A stretch of DNA of 64,000 bases from assembly GCA_009839505.1 (NCBI GenBank), contig VXPO01000155.1, positions 101,905 to 165,904 on the forward strand. Direction: 5' to 3'. The notes under the pieces are model-generated. The model searched no databases and had not been told where the DNA came from. It saw nothing but the letters and a program-made list of their open reading frames with translations. The DNA comes from Gammaproteobacteria bacterium (GTDB lineage Bacteria > Pseudomonadota > Gammaproteobacteria > Pseudomonadales > Azotimanducaceae). This document shows positions 44,498-53,636 of the stretch, piece by piece. Numbering within the stretch: position 1 is the first letter of the stretch; every line of letters begins with the position of its first letter. Both the position numbers and the translations under genes were made by a program.

Positions 44498-47400
44498 GCT
44501 CCCGGCTCTCGAGGTAGACGCCCTTGTGGTCCTTGACCACCGCCAGGTGGCGCGATAGCGCGGGCAGGTAGGGGCTGGTTCGCGCCGGGTCGCCGTTTAT
44601 GGTGTCCACGGTCAGTCGGCGTCGGCGTCGGCAGAGGGCGGCCAGGTTCGGCAACAGGGCATCAAGGCCCGGATCGTCCGGGCCTAGGTGGATGGCAAGA
44701 CGGCGGGCGAAGTTCTCCGAGACGATCGCGAGGTTGCCGTCGAAGTAGCCCAGGTGGTTGGCGATGCGGCGATGCGGCAACGCCTCGTCGGCAAGTCCGA
44801 GACCGCAGGGTGCCGCCGGGTCCATGGCGTTGATCCAGAAGGACGCACGGCCGGTTGCTAGCCTTTCGAGGCGGCGAATCGCCTCCGGCAGCGCGAATTG
44901 TGGTCCGGAGAGTTCCTCGAAGAACAACCCGGCAACGATCTCGCCGCCAAGTTCCATCAGGCGCAGCGCCGGAAACAGCGCTACCCAGCGAAACGGACCG
45001 CCTTCACGGTTGGCGTGTTCCCGGGTCAGCACACCGTAGCGTTCGAGCAGAAGCCGGCAGCGTTCCTTGCGCTCCTCCAGTGCTTCGATGCCTTCGGTTT
45101 CCTCCGGGGAAGAGTCCACCCGGTACCACGTGCCCGGCCAGCCCATCGACGCCCCGCGTGCGCGTGCCCGTGTGCGTCGCATCGCCGTTCCAATGGGCGC
45201 GTGGCCCCCGTGATCCGACAGTCGGTAGCGCCGCATGCTCCCGGCGGCGAGGGCCGCGAAGCCATCCGCGGCGATACGCCCCGCCCACACGGCCTCCCAG
45301 AACGCGTCGTTGAAAGCTTGTGCGTCGAGGTCGGATTCGTCGCGCAACTGCAGGAACGTGTAGCGCGCGCGGGGATCCTTGAAGAGCTCCAACGCATCGG
45401 CCCCGGTCTGTTCTCCAGGACCTAGCAGCCTGTTGGACTTTGGCCGACCAGCGGGGAAGTTCGACAGGGTGATGGGTAGGTGGGGGCTGGGGCCGGACGC
45501 CGAGCCCGCGAGGCGTCTTGGCGGCGCCAGCAGTTCGAAGTCATCGTCGAAACCGATGCGGACGATCTCGCGGCCGGCGCCACGCCAGGCGAGTCCCGCG
45601 TTCGCTGCGGCTGCCTCCAGGTCGGCGACGGTTGCACCGGGCAGCCGCTCTCCCGGCGGCGCGAAGCGGTGCTCGAACGCTTCGTCGAGGTAGAAGCTCA
45701 CCGGTGCTGCGTAGCCGCGCAGCCGATCGGCCGCGTCGAGCAGGCTCTCCGCGTTACGTTCGGCACCGAATCCCTGCCATTCGGCGAGGAAGGGCGCCAA
45801 GTGCGTGATCGGCCGGGGCTCGAATCCAGGTCGCGACGCAGCGCGTTGGAAGCGGATCAGCGTTTCGAGGTTTTCGGCATCGCAGAACCGTTCTTCGTCC
45901 GAGCCGGCCAGCAACGCTCCCTGCACAAGGGTCTCGGCATCCACCAGTTCACGCAGAATCTGTGCAACGTCATCGAACGGCAGCAACGACGCGAGTTCGT
46001 CTGCCGTCCTCGGTCCGTAGAACTGAAGCATCTCCCCCGCCTCGCGCACGGGATCTCGACCGACCTCGATCTGTGGATGAACCAAGTAGGTTCCGCCGGC
46101 GTGTTCGAAAAGCGTCAGTCCCTCGGGAATGTCCACGCCCGCGAACCACTCGTCGCGTGGAATGGCTACGCGATCCTTGACCCACTCCTTGAGTTCATTG
46201 GCGTCTTCCGGAACGTATCCCTCGCGCCGCCGCTGGACCCGAGATTCGAAGTCCTCCACCACCGCCGGATCGATGGCCGGTCGGAGCGACTGGTCGAATA
46301 CGGCCCGCCGGATCAACTGGTCCGACAGGGCCGATCTCTCGCCCTGCTCGGGGGAGTCGTCCGCGTACATGTAGCGGCTGATCTGGTCGAAGGCGATGCC
46401 AGCCGCGAACGGGCTCGGAACCGACACGGTTGCCTCGGAGACAGCGAGTTCGCCCGTCGCCGTCCTGTCCAGCGCGTCGTAGGCCGCCTCGAGGTCGAAC
46501 TCGTCCACGAGACACGTTCGCCAAGTCTCCAGCATCACCGGGAAGTCCCGCAGGGGTTTCGTCGCGGTCATCAGCTTCTTGGCCTGCAGGCGCGTCATCC
46601 ACAGCGGCATGCGCTCCTTGAAGCGGCGCTTCGTGAGTAGCAGCGACCGTCCGGCGCACTCACGGAAGCGGGCGCCGAAGAATCCCGAACCCTCCAGCGA
46701 CCGCCGCAGCAGGGATTCGAGATTCGCCGGCGTCACCAGGCCGAGCAGCACTCCCGGATCGATGTCCTCCTTGACCTGAACTACGATGGTGTCGTTGTCC
46801 GCGAACACCTCCGCTCGCGTCCCGAAGCGTTCTCGCCACGCAGCCTCGAGGGCAAGCGCGATGGGCCGGTTGACGCGACCGCCCCAGGTCGTGTGCAGGA
46901 CCACCTGGCGCTGGCGATCCGGGCCCGCATAGCCGCCCGGACCACTCAGAACATGCTCGACGAGCAGGTGGTTCGCGTGAGGCAGGGAGCGCCCCGTCGT
47001 CTCCCGTTGACGCTTGAGAAAGCCGACCAGTTCATCGGCGGGGAGCTCGTCGAAGCCGAGTCCGCGAAGCTCCGCGGCAAGTCCCTTCTCGTCCCGCTCG
47101 GCGAGCATCCCGTCCGCCGTCTCGAGAAACTCGGCGATTCGCCGGGAGAAGTAGGCGCTGCGGTTGAAGCCCTCTGCACGCCAGAACGGCGGCGCCGTCG
47201 CCTTCGGACGGGCCGGCTTCACCAGCACATCGTTGTGCGTGATGCGCTGGATCAGCCAGTTCTGCGTGCCGAGCGTGAAGTTCTGCCCGACAGTCGCCTC
47301 CCAGACGAACTCCTCGTCCAACTCGCCGATGGCGGCGCCGTTGTCGGCGTGGCGCAGGGTGTAGTAGCCGCGGTCGGGAATCGTGCCGCCCGAGGTGTAC

Positions 47401-48911
47401 AGCGCGAATGCCGCTCCCTGGCGCGCGGTCAGGGTCTCACGCACCCGGTCGAAGGCGAGGCGCGGCTTGAGATCGCGCACCCGGGTACCGGCATAGCGAC
47501 CGGCGAGCATCTCGACCACAAGGTCGAAATGCTCACGCGGCAGTTCAGCGTAGGGGGCGGCGCGCTGAAGCATCCGGTAGAGCTTGTCGGTGTGCCACTC
47601 CTCGGAGGCGACGCAGGACACCAGCGTCTGTGCAAGAACGTCGAGTGGATTGGCGAGCGGTTTGAGCGGCTCGATATCGCCGTCGCGAACCGCTTTCGCC
47701 ACCACGGCGGCTTCCAGGAAATCCCGTGCGAACGTCGGGAACAGCGAACCGCGGCTCGTCTCCCCGACACGATGGCCTGCGCGGCCGACCCGTTGCACGG
47801 CGGACGCGATCGACGGCGGCGACTGGATCAACACGACCTCGTCGAGATCGCCGATGTCGATGCCCATCTCCAGCGAGTTGGTGGCGACGATGGCCTTGAG
47901 TTCACCGCCCTTGAGCCGCGTCTCCACCTCGGTGCGGATCTCCCGGGAGAGCGAACCGTGGTGGGCATAGGCAACGGGCGAGACCGCGTCGTCGTTGAGC
48001 TTCAAGGTGATCTTCTCCGCCATCCGGCGGCTGTTGGTGAAAAACAGCGTCGAGCGGTTGGCGTCGATAATGTCCTTGAACGCATCCGACAGCGGCTCCC
48101 AGATCTTTTCGCCGTTCTCGGCAGCGACCCGCGCCGCCTCGGGGAAGCGAACGCGGAAGTCGATCGCCTTGGCGTCCGTCGAGGCGACCACGCCCACGGC
48201 CCGGGCCCTACCCTCGGCATCCCGGCCCCCCACATATTCGGCCACCGCCTCCAAGGGACGAACGGTGGCCGACAGCGCCACCCGCTGGAACTCGCCAGCG
48301 ACTTCCACCAGCCGTTCAAGACCGGTCATGAGCTGGACCCCCCGGCGGTTCTCCACCACCGAGTGGATCTCATCGAGAATTACCGTCTGAACCGTGGACA
48401 GCGCTTGCCGACCACGCACCGTGGTCAACAACAGGTTCAGGCTCTCCGGCGTGGTGATCAGCAGTTCCGGGGGCCGGCGGAGCATGCGCTGACGGTCTCC
48501 GGGTTCGGTGTCGCCGCTGCGGGTCTGGATTCGGAGATCGGGGAAGGCGATCCCCGAGTCTGCAAACGCGTCGCGGATCTGCCTGACGGGCTCGACGAGG
48601 TTCGCGCGGATGTCGTTGTTCAGCGCCTTCAGCGGCGAGACGTACAACACCCGCGTGGCTTCGGGCTCCGACTGTCCCGTGGCGAAGGCGTCGATGGCCC
48701 AGAGAAACGCCGTAAGGGTCTTGCCACTGCCCGTTGGCGCCGTGATGAGAAGGTGTTCACCGGCCGCGATGCGTGGCCAACTGAGCGCCTGGATCTCGGT
48801 GGGCGAACGGAAGCGGCCTTCAAACCACGCCTTGATCTCAGGATGGAAGCCGTCGAGGGCTTTCGAGCGTCCGCTCGACGGGGGAGCCCCGCTGGGTCGG
48901 CCGACGTTCAC
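44493..48911 (-). CDS. lhr: Lhr-type large ATP-dependent DNA/RNA helicase, carrying an in-frame repeat insertion
   Basis: About 1472 residues from GTG 48911, which overlaps the MFS stop (GTGA); the frame upstream lies inside the MFS gene. Superfamily 2 motifs: ITAPTGSGKT (Lys64), DEIH (180-183), VALSATVRP, TNSRRMAEKI, VATNSLEMGID and QRVGRAGHRVGE. The Lhr-specific winged-helix and beta-barrel region follows (FTLGTQNWLIQRI, VVLHTTWGGRVNRPIALALE). The long C-terminal DUF-type extension (LAPFLAEWQGFG to SREL) fits full-length Lhr, a DNA-repair helicase. Residues about 1127-1164 (APPRRLAGSASGPSPHLPIT onward) are encoded by a family B repeat. The stop codon comes from a family A repeat. Confidence 0.9.
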   Translation of the reverse strand: MNVGRPSGAPPSSGRSKALDGFHPEIKAWFEGRFRSPTEIQALSWPRIAAGEHLLITAPTGSGKTLTAFLWAIDAFATGQSEPEATRVLYVSPLKALNNDIRANLVEPVRQIRDAFADSGIAFPDLRIQTRSGDTEPGDRQRMLRRPPELLITTPESLNLLLTTVRGRQALSTVQTVILDEIHSVVENRRGVQLMTGLERLVEVAGEFQRVALSATVRPLEAVAEYVGGRDAEGRARAVGVVASTDAKAIDFRVRFPEAARVAAENGEKIWEPLSDAFKDIIDANRSTLFFTNSRRMAEKITLKLNDDAVSPVAYAHHGSLSREIRTEVETRLKGGELKAIVATNSLEMGIDIGDLDEVVLIQSPPSIASAVQRVGRAGHRVGETSRGSLFPTFARDFLEAAVVAKAVRDGDIEPLKPLANPLDVLAQTLVSCVASEEWHTDKLYRMLQRAAPYAELPREHFDLVVEMLAGRYAGTRVRDLKPRLAFDRVRETLTARQGAAFALYTSGGTIPDRGYYTLRHADNGAAIGELDEEFVWEATVGQNFTLGTQNWLIQRITHNDVLVKPARPKATAPPFWRAEGFNRSAYFSRRIAEFLETADGMLAERDEKGLAAELRGLGFDELPADELVGFLKRQRETTGRSLPHANHLLVEHVLSGPGGYAGPDRQRQVVLHTTWGGRVNRPIALALEAAWRERFGTRAEVFADNDTIVVQVKEDIDPGVLLGLVTPANLESLLRRSLEGSGFFGARFRECAGRSLLLTKRRFKERMPLWMTRLQAKKLMTATKPLRDFPVMLETWRTCLVDEFDLEAAYDALDRTATGELAVSEATVSVPSPFAAGIAFDQISRYMYADDSPEQGERSALSDQLIRRAVFDQSLRPAIDPAVVEDFESRVQRRREGYVPEDANELKEWVKDRVAIPRDEWFAGVDIPEGLTLFEHAGGTYLVHPQIEVGRDPVREAGEMLQFYGPRTADELASLLPFDDVAQILRELVDAETLVQGALLAGSDEERFCDAENLETLIRFQRAASRPGFEPRPITHLAPFLAEWQGFGAERNAESLLDAADRLRGYAAPVSFYLDEAFEHRFAPPGERLPGATVADLEAAAANAGLAWRGAGREIVRIGFDDDFELLAPPRRLAGSASGPSPHLPITLSNFPAGRPKSNRLLGPGEQTGADALELFKDPRARYTFLQLRDESDLDAQAFNDAFWEAVWAGRIAADGFAALAAGSMRRYRLSDHGGHAPIGTAMRRTRARARGASMGWPGTWYRVDSSPEETEGIEALEERKERCRLLLERYGVLTREHANREGGPFRWVALFPALRLMELGGEIVAGLFFEELSGPQFALPEAIRRLERLATGRASFWINAMDPAAPCGLGLADEALPHRRIANHLGYFDGNLAIVSENFARRLAIHLGPDDPGLDALLPNLAALCRRRRRLTVDTINGDPARTSPYLPALSRHLAVVKDHKGVYLESREL
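45422..45530. repeat. Family B repeat inside the lhr coding frame (B3)
   Basis: CTAGCAGCCTGTTGGACTTT, palindrome partner GGGAAGTTCGACAGG, then GTGGGGGCTGGGGCCGG, the hairpin GACGCC/GGCGTC and GGCGGCGCCAG. From the left CTAG to the right CCAG the net offset is 105 bp, exactly 35 codons, so the reading frame is kept. Without it the gene would read FELLGPGEQTG across the junction. The sequence is nearly identical to intergenic copy B2. Confidence 0.85.
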
Positions 48912-50200
48912 GACGTTCGACTCTCGCTGGGCTCGCGCGCGCGCTCCACGGTTCTCGTTCGAGCGTCGGGCTGCGGGTTGCGTGCCGTCTCCGGTGCGTA
49001 CCACCCGAACAGCGCCGCCATGACGAACAGCGCCGCCGCCGCGGACCACAGCGGCAGATCGAGACCGCCCGTGTCGCCGAGCCAGCCGAGCAGGACCGGT
49101 CCTGCCACGTAGCCGACATCGCTCAGCATTCGATAGGAACCCATCGCTGCCGCGTTCATGCCCCGGGGTGCCGCATCCGCCGCATACGCTGCGGGAGCGC
49201 TTGCCGATGCGGTGATCGCCATCCCCCACACCGCGCAGGCGGTCAGGAACCAGGCGTAGTCCGGGGCAAAGCTGAAGCAGAGCATGGACACGCCGATCAG
49301 GAACGTTGCCGGCACGATCACTGCCTTGCGCCCGAGACGATCCACCAACATGCCGGCCGGGTAGGTGACGAACAGGCCGAGAATACTGCCAAGGGCGAAA
49401 CCGGCACCGATTTCCGTCGCGGAGAGCGACAGCCGATCACGCGCGATCACCGGAACGATGCTGAACAAGCCCCCGGTTCGCGCCAGCGCGCCGACCAGAC
49501 CGGTCAGGCACACGAGCTGGAATCCGGCGTTGTCGAGCAACAGGCGAAGCTGGGTTCGCAACGACACCGGCGGCTTGCGGGTTGCGTCGGCCTCGGTGGT
49601 TGCGTCGTGCAGCCCGCGCGTCTCACGCACGCCGAACCAGGCAACGGCGGTGACCAGCGCCCCGGCGACGCCGTACACGAGGAACGGTGCCGCCAAACTG
49701 AACTTCTCGGCGAGGAAGCCTCCCGGCAGCGGCCCGATCCCTACCGCGAACAGGAACACGCCCTGGTAGATGGACAATGTTCGACCGCGATTGGCGGTGG
49801 TGGTGATGTCCGCCAGCACGATGAGCCCCGCGGTCAGCACGACACCGGCCCCCGCCCCGGCGACCAGGCGCGCGACGAGTAGCTCCACGTAGCTGGTCGC
49901 GACGGCACACCAGAGATTGCCGATTACGGTGACGACCCCGCCAACCGCCAAGGTGTTGCGCCGGCCCACGAGATCCGCGAGCTGACCCGTGGGAATGCCC
50001 AGGAATACCCGGGCCACGCCATAGATCGCGACCGTCGCACCGATGGCGGTCTGCGAGACGTCGAACGACTTGGCGTACAGCGGCAGAACGGGGATCACGG
50101 CCCCGAAACCGAGTTGGTTCACCGCGATAAGCACGCACATCCACGCGAGGATTCCGCGATCGGGCGTCGATTGGCGATTCGAGTGCGTGGCGGTCTGCAC
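48908..50200 (-). CDS. MFS transporter (drug/sugar exporter-like)
   Basis: 430 residues, twelve predicted segments. VAVNQLGFGAVIPVLPLYA at the N-terminus, the MFS motif A variant GQLADLVGRRNTLAVGG, motif VARLVAGAGAGVVLTAG, and the mirrored half MLVDRLGRKAVIVPATF. The polar C-terminal tail is followed by the overlapping lhr start. It starts with GTG at 50200, only eight bases from the end of the 266-bp MITE, so any promoter must lie inside or beyond the element. Substrate unknown. Confidence 0.88.
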   Translation of the reverse strand: MQTATHSNRQSTPDRGILAWMCVLIAVNQLGFGAVIPVLPLYAKSFDVSQTAIGATVAIYGVARVFLGIPTGQLADLVGRRNTLAVGGVVTVIGNLWCAVATSYVELLVARLVAGAGAGVVLTAGLIVLADITTTANRGRTLSIYQGVFLFAVGIGPLPGGFLAEKFSLAAPFLVYGVAGALVTAVAWFGVRETRGLHDATTEADATRKPPVSLRTQLRLLLDNAGFQLVCLTGLVGALARTGGLFSIVPVIARDRLSLSATEIGAGFALGSILGLFVTYPAGMLVDRLGRKAVIVPATFLIGVSMLCFSFAPDYAWFLTACAVWGMAITASASAPAAYAADAAPRGMNAAAMGSYRMLSDVGYVAGPVLLGWLGDTGGLDLPLWSAAAALFVMAALFGWYAPETARNPQPDARTRTVERAREPSESRTS

Positions 50201-50208
50201 GGGTCGGG

Positions 50209-50474
50209 CTAGCCCGGATATCTACCAGTGGCCCCGATGATCGCCGAGGATTTTGGTCCCGTGCGCACGCGCTCCTTGGAGCGCGCGCTCGCGACCGAGA
50301 ACATAGCGGGGACTACGGTTGAGGTCGCATGTGCGCGCACGGGGCCAAAAGACCGGCGAGGGCGGGGCCAGCGCATCCTGTGATCGCTCAAGTCCATGCA
50401 AGTTCGATGCAACCATATGAGATGTAGAGGGTCTCGTCACGGCGCAGAGCGGCCTGGTTAGATATCCGGGCTAG
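50209..50474. mobile_element. 266-bp MITE with 15-bp perfect terminal inverted repeats
   Basis: CTAGCCCGGATATCT (50209-50223) is the exact inverse of AGATATCCGGGCTAG (50460-50474). The outer CTAG could be the target duplication, leaving CCCGGATATCT as the terminal repeat. Inside, TTTTGGTCCCGTGCGC (50251-50266) pairs with GCGCACGGGGCCAAAA (50335-50350) with one mismatch, and GCGCTCC/GGAGCGC make a hairpin at 50269-50284. No transposase frame. The element fills most of the 303-bp space between the divergent MFS and nucleoside hydrolase genes; nothing else was seen there except a GATAAT near 50488. Confidence 0.8.
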
Positions 50475-50487
50475 ATCTGCGTTGGGT

Positions 50488-50493
50488 GATAAT
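50488..50493 (+). promoter_or_regulatory. -10 element close to the nucleoside hydrolase start
   Basis: GATAAT, ten bases before the ATG at 50504, with no ribosome site between. It lies outside the MITE by 13 bp, but the -35 zone falls in its right terminal repeat. Confidence 0.35.
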
Positions 50494-50503
50494 ACGCGGC
50501 GCC

Positions 50504-51409
50504 ATGCCACGACTCATCGTTGACTGTGATCCCGGCCACGACGACGCCATTGCGTTGATCCTCGCACACCGGCACGCCGAGGTGGTTGGCATTACCTCGG
50601 TGAGCGGCAACGCCCCGCTCGAAGCGACGACGGCCAATGCGTTGCTCGTCACCGCCCTTCTAGACGTCGACACCCAGGTACATGCCGGAGCCGTGAAGCC
50701 GTTGGTCGGCGAACCTTTGCACGCCGCGGTTGTGCACGGTGTTACCGGCCTCGGCGAGGTGGAACGGGTGGAGCACTCCCGCGTCCCTGCCAGCGACGAT
50801 GCGGTCGGCTTTCTACTCGATGCCGCCGCGCCCGACATCACCGTGGTCGCCATTGGCCCGCTGACCAACCTCGCGCTGGCCATCGAACGGGACGCCGATT
50901 GGGTGAGCCGCATCGCTGGAATCTCCATCATGGGCGGCAGTGCGGGCGTCGGCAACGCGACCCGGGTGGCGGAGTTCAACATCTTCGCCGACCCGGAAGC
51001 CGCCGCCGTCGTATTTCGTTCCGGCGTGCGGCTCACCATGTGCGGGCTCAACCTGACCCATCAACTGCAGACCGACGACGGCGTGACGGAGCGGCTGCGA
51101 CGGGTCGACAGGCCAACCGCCAGGTTCGCCGCGCAGATCTTCGACGACCTCCACGGCCGGATGGTGACCCTGCTCGGTCGGCGTTCCGCGGCGCTGCACG
51201 ATCCGTGCGCCGTTTTGGCGGTTACGCACCCTCACCTGCTGACCATCGAGCCGCGGGCGGTGGACGTGGAACTCGCCGGCTCCCTGACCCGGGGCATGAC
51301 CGTGGTGGATGAGCGGATCAGCCGGCGGCGCGACGACGCCAACGCCGAGGTGGCCTACCGCATCGACGCTCCCGCCGCCATGGAGGTGGTGCTCGACTCG
51401 CTCATGTGA
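50504..51409 (+). CDS. Inosine/uridine-preferring nucleoside hydrolase
   Basis: 301 residues from MPRLIVDCDPGHDDA; an ATG six codons upstream is less likely. The calcium and catalytic aspartates are in DCDPGHDDA. ITSVSGNAPLEATTANAL, IGPLTNLALAIE, IMGGSAGVGNATRVAEFNIFADPEAA and LHDPCAVLAVTHP (Asp) complete the site. It hydrolyses the N-glycosidic bond of purine or pyrimidine ribonucleosides for salvage. The stop codon lies inside a family C repeat. Confidence 0.92.
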   Translation: MPRLIVDCDPGHDDAIALILAHRHAEVVGITSVSGNAPLEATTANALLVTALLDVDTQVHAGAVKPLVGEPLHAAVVHGVTGLGEVERVEHSRVPASDDAVGFLLDAAAPDITVVAIGPLTNLALAIERDADWVSRIAGISIMGGSAGVGNATRVAEFNIFADPEAAAVVFRSGVRLTMCGLNLTHQLQTDDGVTERLRRVDRPTARFAAQIFDDLHGRMVTLLGRRSAALHDPCAVLAVTHPHLLTIEPRAVDVELAGSLTRGMTVVDERISRRRDDANAEVAYRIDAPAAMEVVLDSLM

Positions 51410-51456
51410 GCGCGACCGCTTGGCGGTCGCCTCGAGAAAACGCTCCGCGAATTCTG
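51400..51456. repeat. Dispersed repeat, family C copy 2
   Basis: GCTCATG, then GCGACCGC (51412-51419)-TTG-GCGGTCGC (51423-51430), CTCGAG and CGCTCCGCGAATTCTG. It matches 23541-23598 at about 48 of 57 positions. It spans the stop codon of the nucleoside hydrolase gene; the hairpin could form at the transcript end. Confidence 0.65.
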
Positions 51457-51482
51457 CAGCGAGCCACGAGAACGCCGCGACG

Positions 51483-53636
51483 CTACGGGGCCAAGGATCC
51501 GAGCATGAACGCGTACTCCTCGGCCACCTCGTAGAGCGAGTCGAAACGGCCCGACTTGCCGCCGTGGCCGGCACCCATGTTGGTCTTCAGCAGCAGGGGG
51601 TTGTCGTCCTCCTTGAGGGTACGGAGCTTGGCGACGTACTTGGCGGGCTCCCAATAGGTCACCCGCGGGTCGTTGAGTCCAGCGGTCACCAGAATCGGCG
51701 GATACGAACCGCGTTGGAGTTGGTCGTACGGTGAGTACGATCGGATGTATTCGAACGCCGCCTTGTCCTCGATGGGGTTACCCCACTCCGGCCACTCGAT
51801 CGGGGTCAGTGGCAGGGACGTGTCGAGCATCGAGTTGAGTACGTCGACAAAAGGCACGTGGGCGACGACCGCGCCCCAGAGTTCCGGTGCCTGGTTGACC
51901 ACCGCGCCCATCAGTTCGCCACCGGCACTGCCGCCGGCGATGGCGATCCGTCCCGCCTCGGCGTAGCCCTCGGCGATCAGGAAACGGGCCACATCGACGA
52001 AGTCGTTGAAGGTGTTGGTGCGTCGGTCGAGCTTGCCCGCCTCGTACCAGTGGTAGCCGAGCTCGTCGCCGCCGCGGATGTGGGCTATGGCGTAGATGAA
52101 GCCGCGGTCCAGGAGGGACAGCCGAGTGGTGGAGAACGCGGGAGACATGCCGCTGCCGTAGGCGCCGTAGCCGTAGAGATAGAGCGGCGCGCTGCCGTCG
52201 GTCGGGGTGTCGGCCCGGTACACGATGGACACCGGCACCCGGACGCCGTCGCGCGCGGGGGCCATCAAACGAACGGTGATGTAGCCCGAGGCATCGTAGC
52301 CACTGGGGATCTCGCGCACCTTGCGGGTATGCAGCGCGTTCTCGTCGAGGTCGTAGTCGAACACGGTGTCGGGGGTGACCATGGACTCGTAGCCCAAGCG
52401 CAGGGTCCGCGTCACGAACTCGCGGTTGTCGCCGATGCCCACGCTGTAGGCGGCCTCGGGAAACTCCAAGTACCTGCTCTCGCCGTCCCGGTCGATCAGC
52501 CGGAGCTGATCGAGACCATCGACACGTTCCTCCACGGCGATGAAATCCTCGAACGCCTGGAATCCCTGGAGGTAGTGTCGGTCCGAGCCCGGCACCAGGG
52601 TTCGCCACGCCGACTCGGCGGGACTGTCGTGCGGTGCCGTCACCAGGCGGTTGTTCTTGTGGGTGTCGTTGGTGCGGATAACGAACCGATCGCCCTGATG
52701 GTCGACGATGTAATAGTGCTGGTCACGCCGCGCCGAGACGAGCTCGGGATCTCGTTCCGGCGCATCGGTCGGAATCAGGCGGACCTCCGACGTCACGTGG
52801 TCGCCGGTCGAGATAACCAAGAACCGCCTCGACGAGGTCAAGCCCACGCCGATGAAGAATCCCGGATCCTGCTCCTCGTAGATCACAGCGTCGTCGTCGG
52901 CCGGCGTGCCGAGGACATGGCGCCGCACTTGGAAGGGACGCCAGTTCTCGTCGAGTACCGTGTAGAAGAAGGACTTGTCGTCGGCACTCCAGACCGGGCT
53001 GTCCGCCGTGTTCTCGATCACCTCGTCGCTGAGTTCGCCGGTGGCGAGATCCTTGATCCTCAGGGTGAATCGCTCGGCGCCAGAGGTATCCGTGCTGTAG
53101 GCCACGAGCCGGCCGTCATTCGAAACGGACAGTGCGCCGAGGCGGAAGTAGTCGACGTCCTGGGCGAGCGCGGGTTCGTCCAGGATGACGGACGCGTCGG
53201 CGGTCGGACCCTCGGCGGCGCCACGTCCGTCCGCTGGCCAGCGCGACCAGATCCGGTACTGACCTTCCGCCTCGAAGCGCCATTGGTAGTAGTAGTCGCC
53301 GTCCTTGACCGGCACCTTGGCGTCGTCGGGTTTCTGACGAGCCTTGATCTCGGCGTAGACGGTGTCGATGAGTTCCTGATGCGGTGCCATCACCGACTCG
53401 AAGTACGCGTTCTCGGCTTCGAGGTAGGCGAGCACGTCCGCATCGTCGACTTCCGGGTAGCCTTGGTCCTTCAGCCAGTGGTACGGATCCTCAACCGTGA
53501 CTCCGTGTACCGTGAAGGAGTGCGGGCGCGGCTCCGCGACTGGCGGCGTGGGGTCCGGCTTCACGTCAGTGCATCCCGCGACGACAGCGGCTGACAGTAC
53601 CGCAATGAACGTCCCGGTTCGCGAACGAGCGATCAA
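51483..53636 (-). CDS. Prolyl oligopeptidase family serine peptidase (S9A, oligopeptidase B-like), lipoprotein
   Basis: 717 residues from TTG 53636, which overlaps the acyl-CoA dehydrogenase stop (TTGA). The N-terminus has a lipobox, VVAGC, so a lipidated periplasmic or outer-membrane form is likely. The N-terminal propeller (HGVTVEDPYHWLKD onward) is followed by the hydrolase domain. Catalytic Ser570 is in IAGGSAGGELMG, Asp656 in AGLNDPRVTYWEP and His691 in MGAGHGGKSGR. It degrades peptides, possibly feeding the Yej-like importer encoded elsewhere in the window. Confidence 0.9.
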   Translation of the reverse strand: MIARSRTGTFIAVLSAAVVAGCTDVKPDPTPPVAEPRPHSFTVHGVTVEDPYHWLKDQGYPEVDDADVLAYLEAENAYFESVMAPHQELIDTVYAEIKARQKPDDAKVPVKDGDYYYQWRFEAEGQYRIWSRWPADGRGAAEGPTADASVILDEPALAQDVDYFRLGALSVSNDGRLVAYSTDTSGAERFTLRIKDLATGELSDEVIENTADSPVWSADDKSFFYTVLDENWRPFQVRRHVLGTPADDDAVIYEEQDPGFFIGVGLTSSRRFLVISTGDHVTSEVRLIPTDAPERDPELVSARRDQHYYIVDHQGDRFVIRTNDTHKNNRLVTAPHDSPAESAWRTLVPGSDRHYLQGFQAFEDFIAVEERVDGLDQLRLIDRDGESRYLEFPEAAYSVGIGDNREFVTRTLRLGYESMVTPDTVFDYDLDENALHTRKVREIPSGYDASGYITVRLMAPARDGVRVPVSIVYRADTPTDGSAPLYLYGYGAYGSGMSPAFSTTRLSLLDRGFIYAIAHIRGGDELGYHWYEAGKLDRRTNTFNDFVDVARFLIAEGYAEAGRIAIAGGSAGGELMGAVVNQAPELWGAVVAHVPFVDVLNSMLDTSLPLTPIEWPEWGNPIEDKAAFEYIRSYSPYDQLQRGSYPPILVTAGLNDPRVTYWEPAKYVAKLRTLKEDDNPLLLKTNMGAGHGGKSGRFDSLYEVAEEYAFMLGSLAP

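Noticed and set aside
48912..49229. Upstream extension of the Lhr frame by 106 codons
   Set aside because: That part lies inside the MFS gene; the GTG overlapping the MFS stop (GTGA) is the usual coupling seen across this window.
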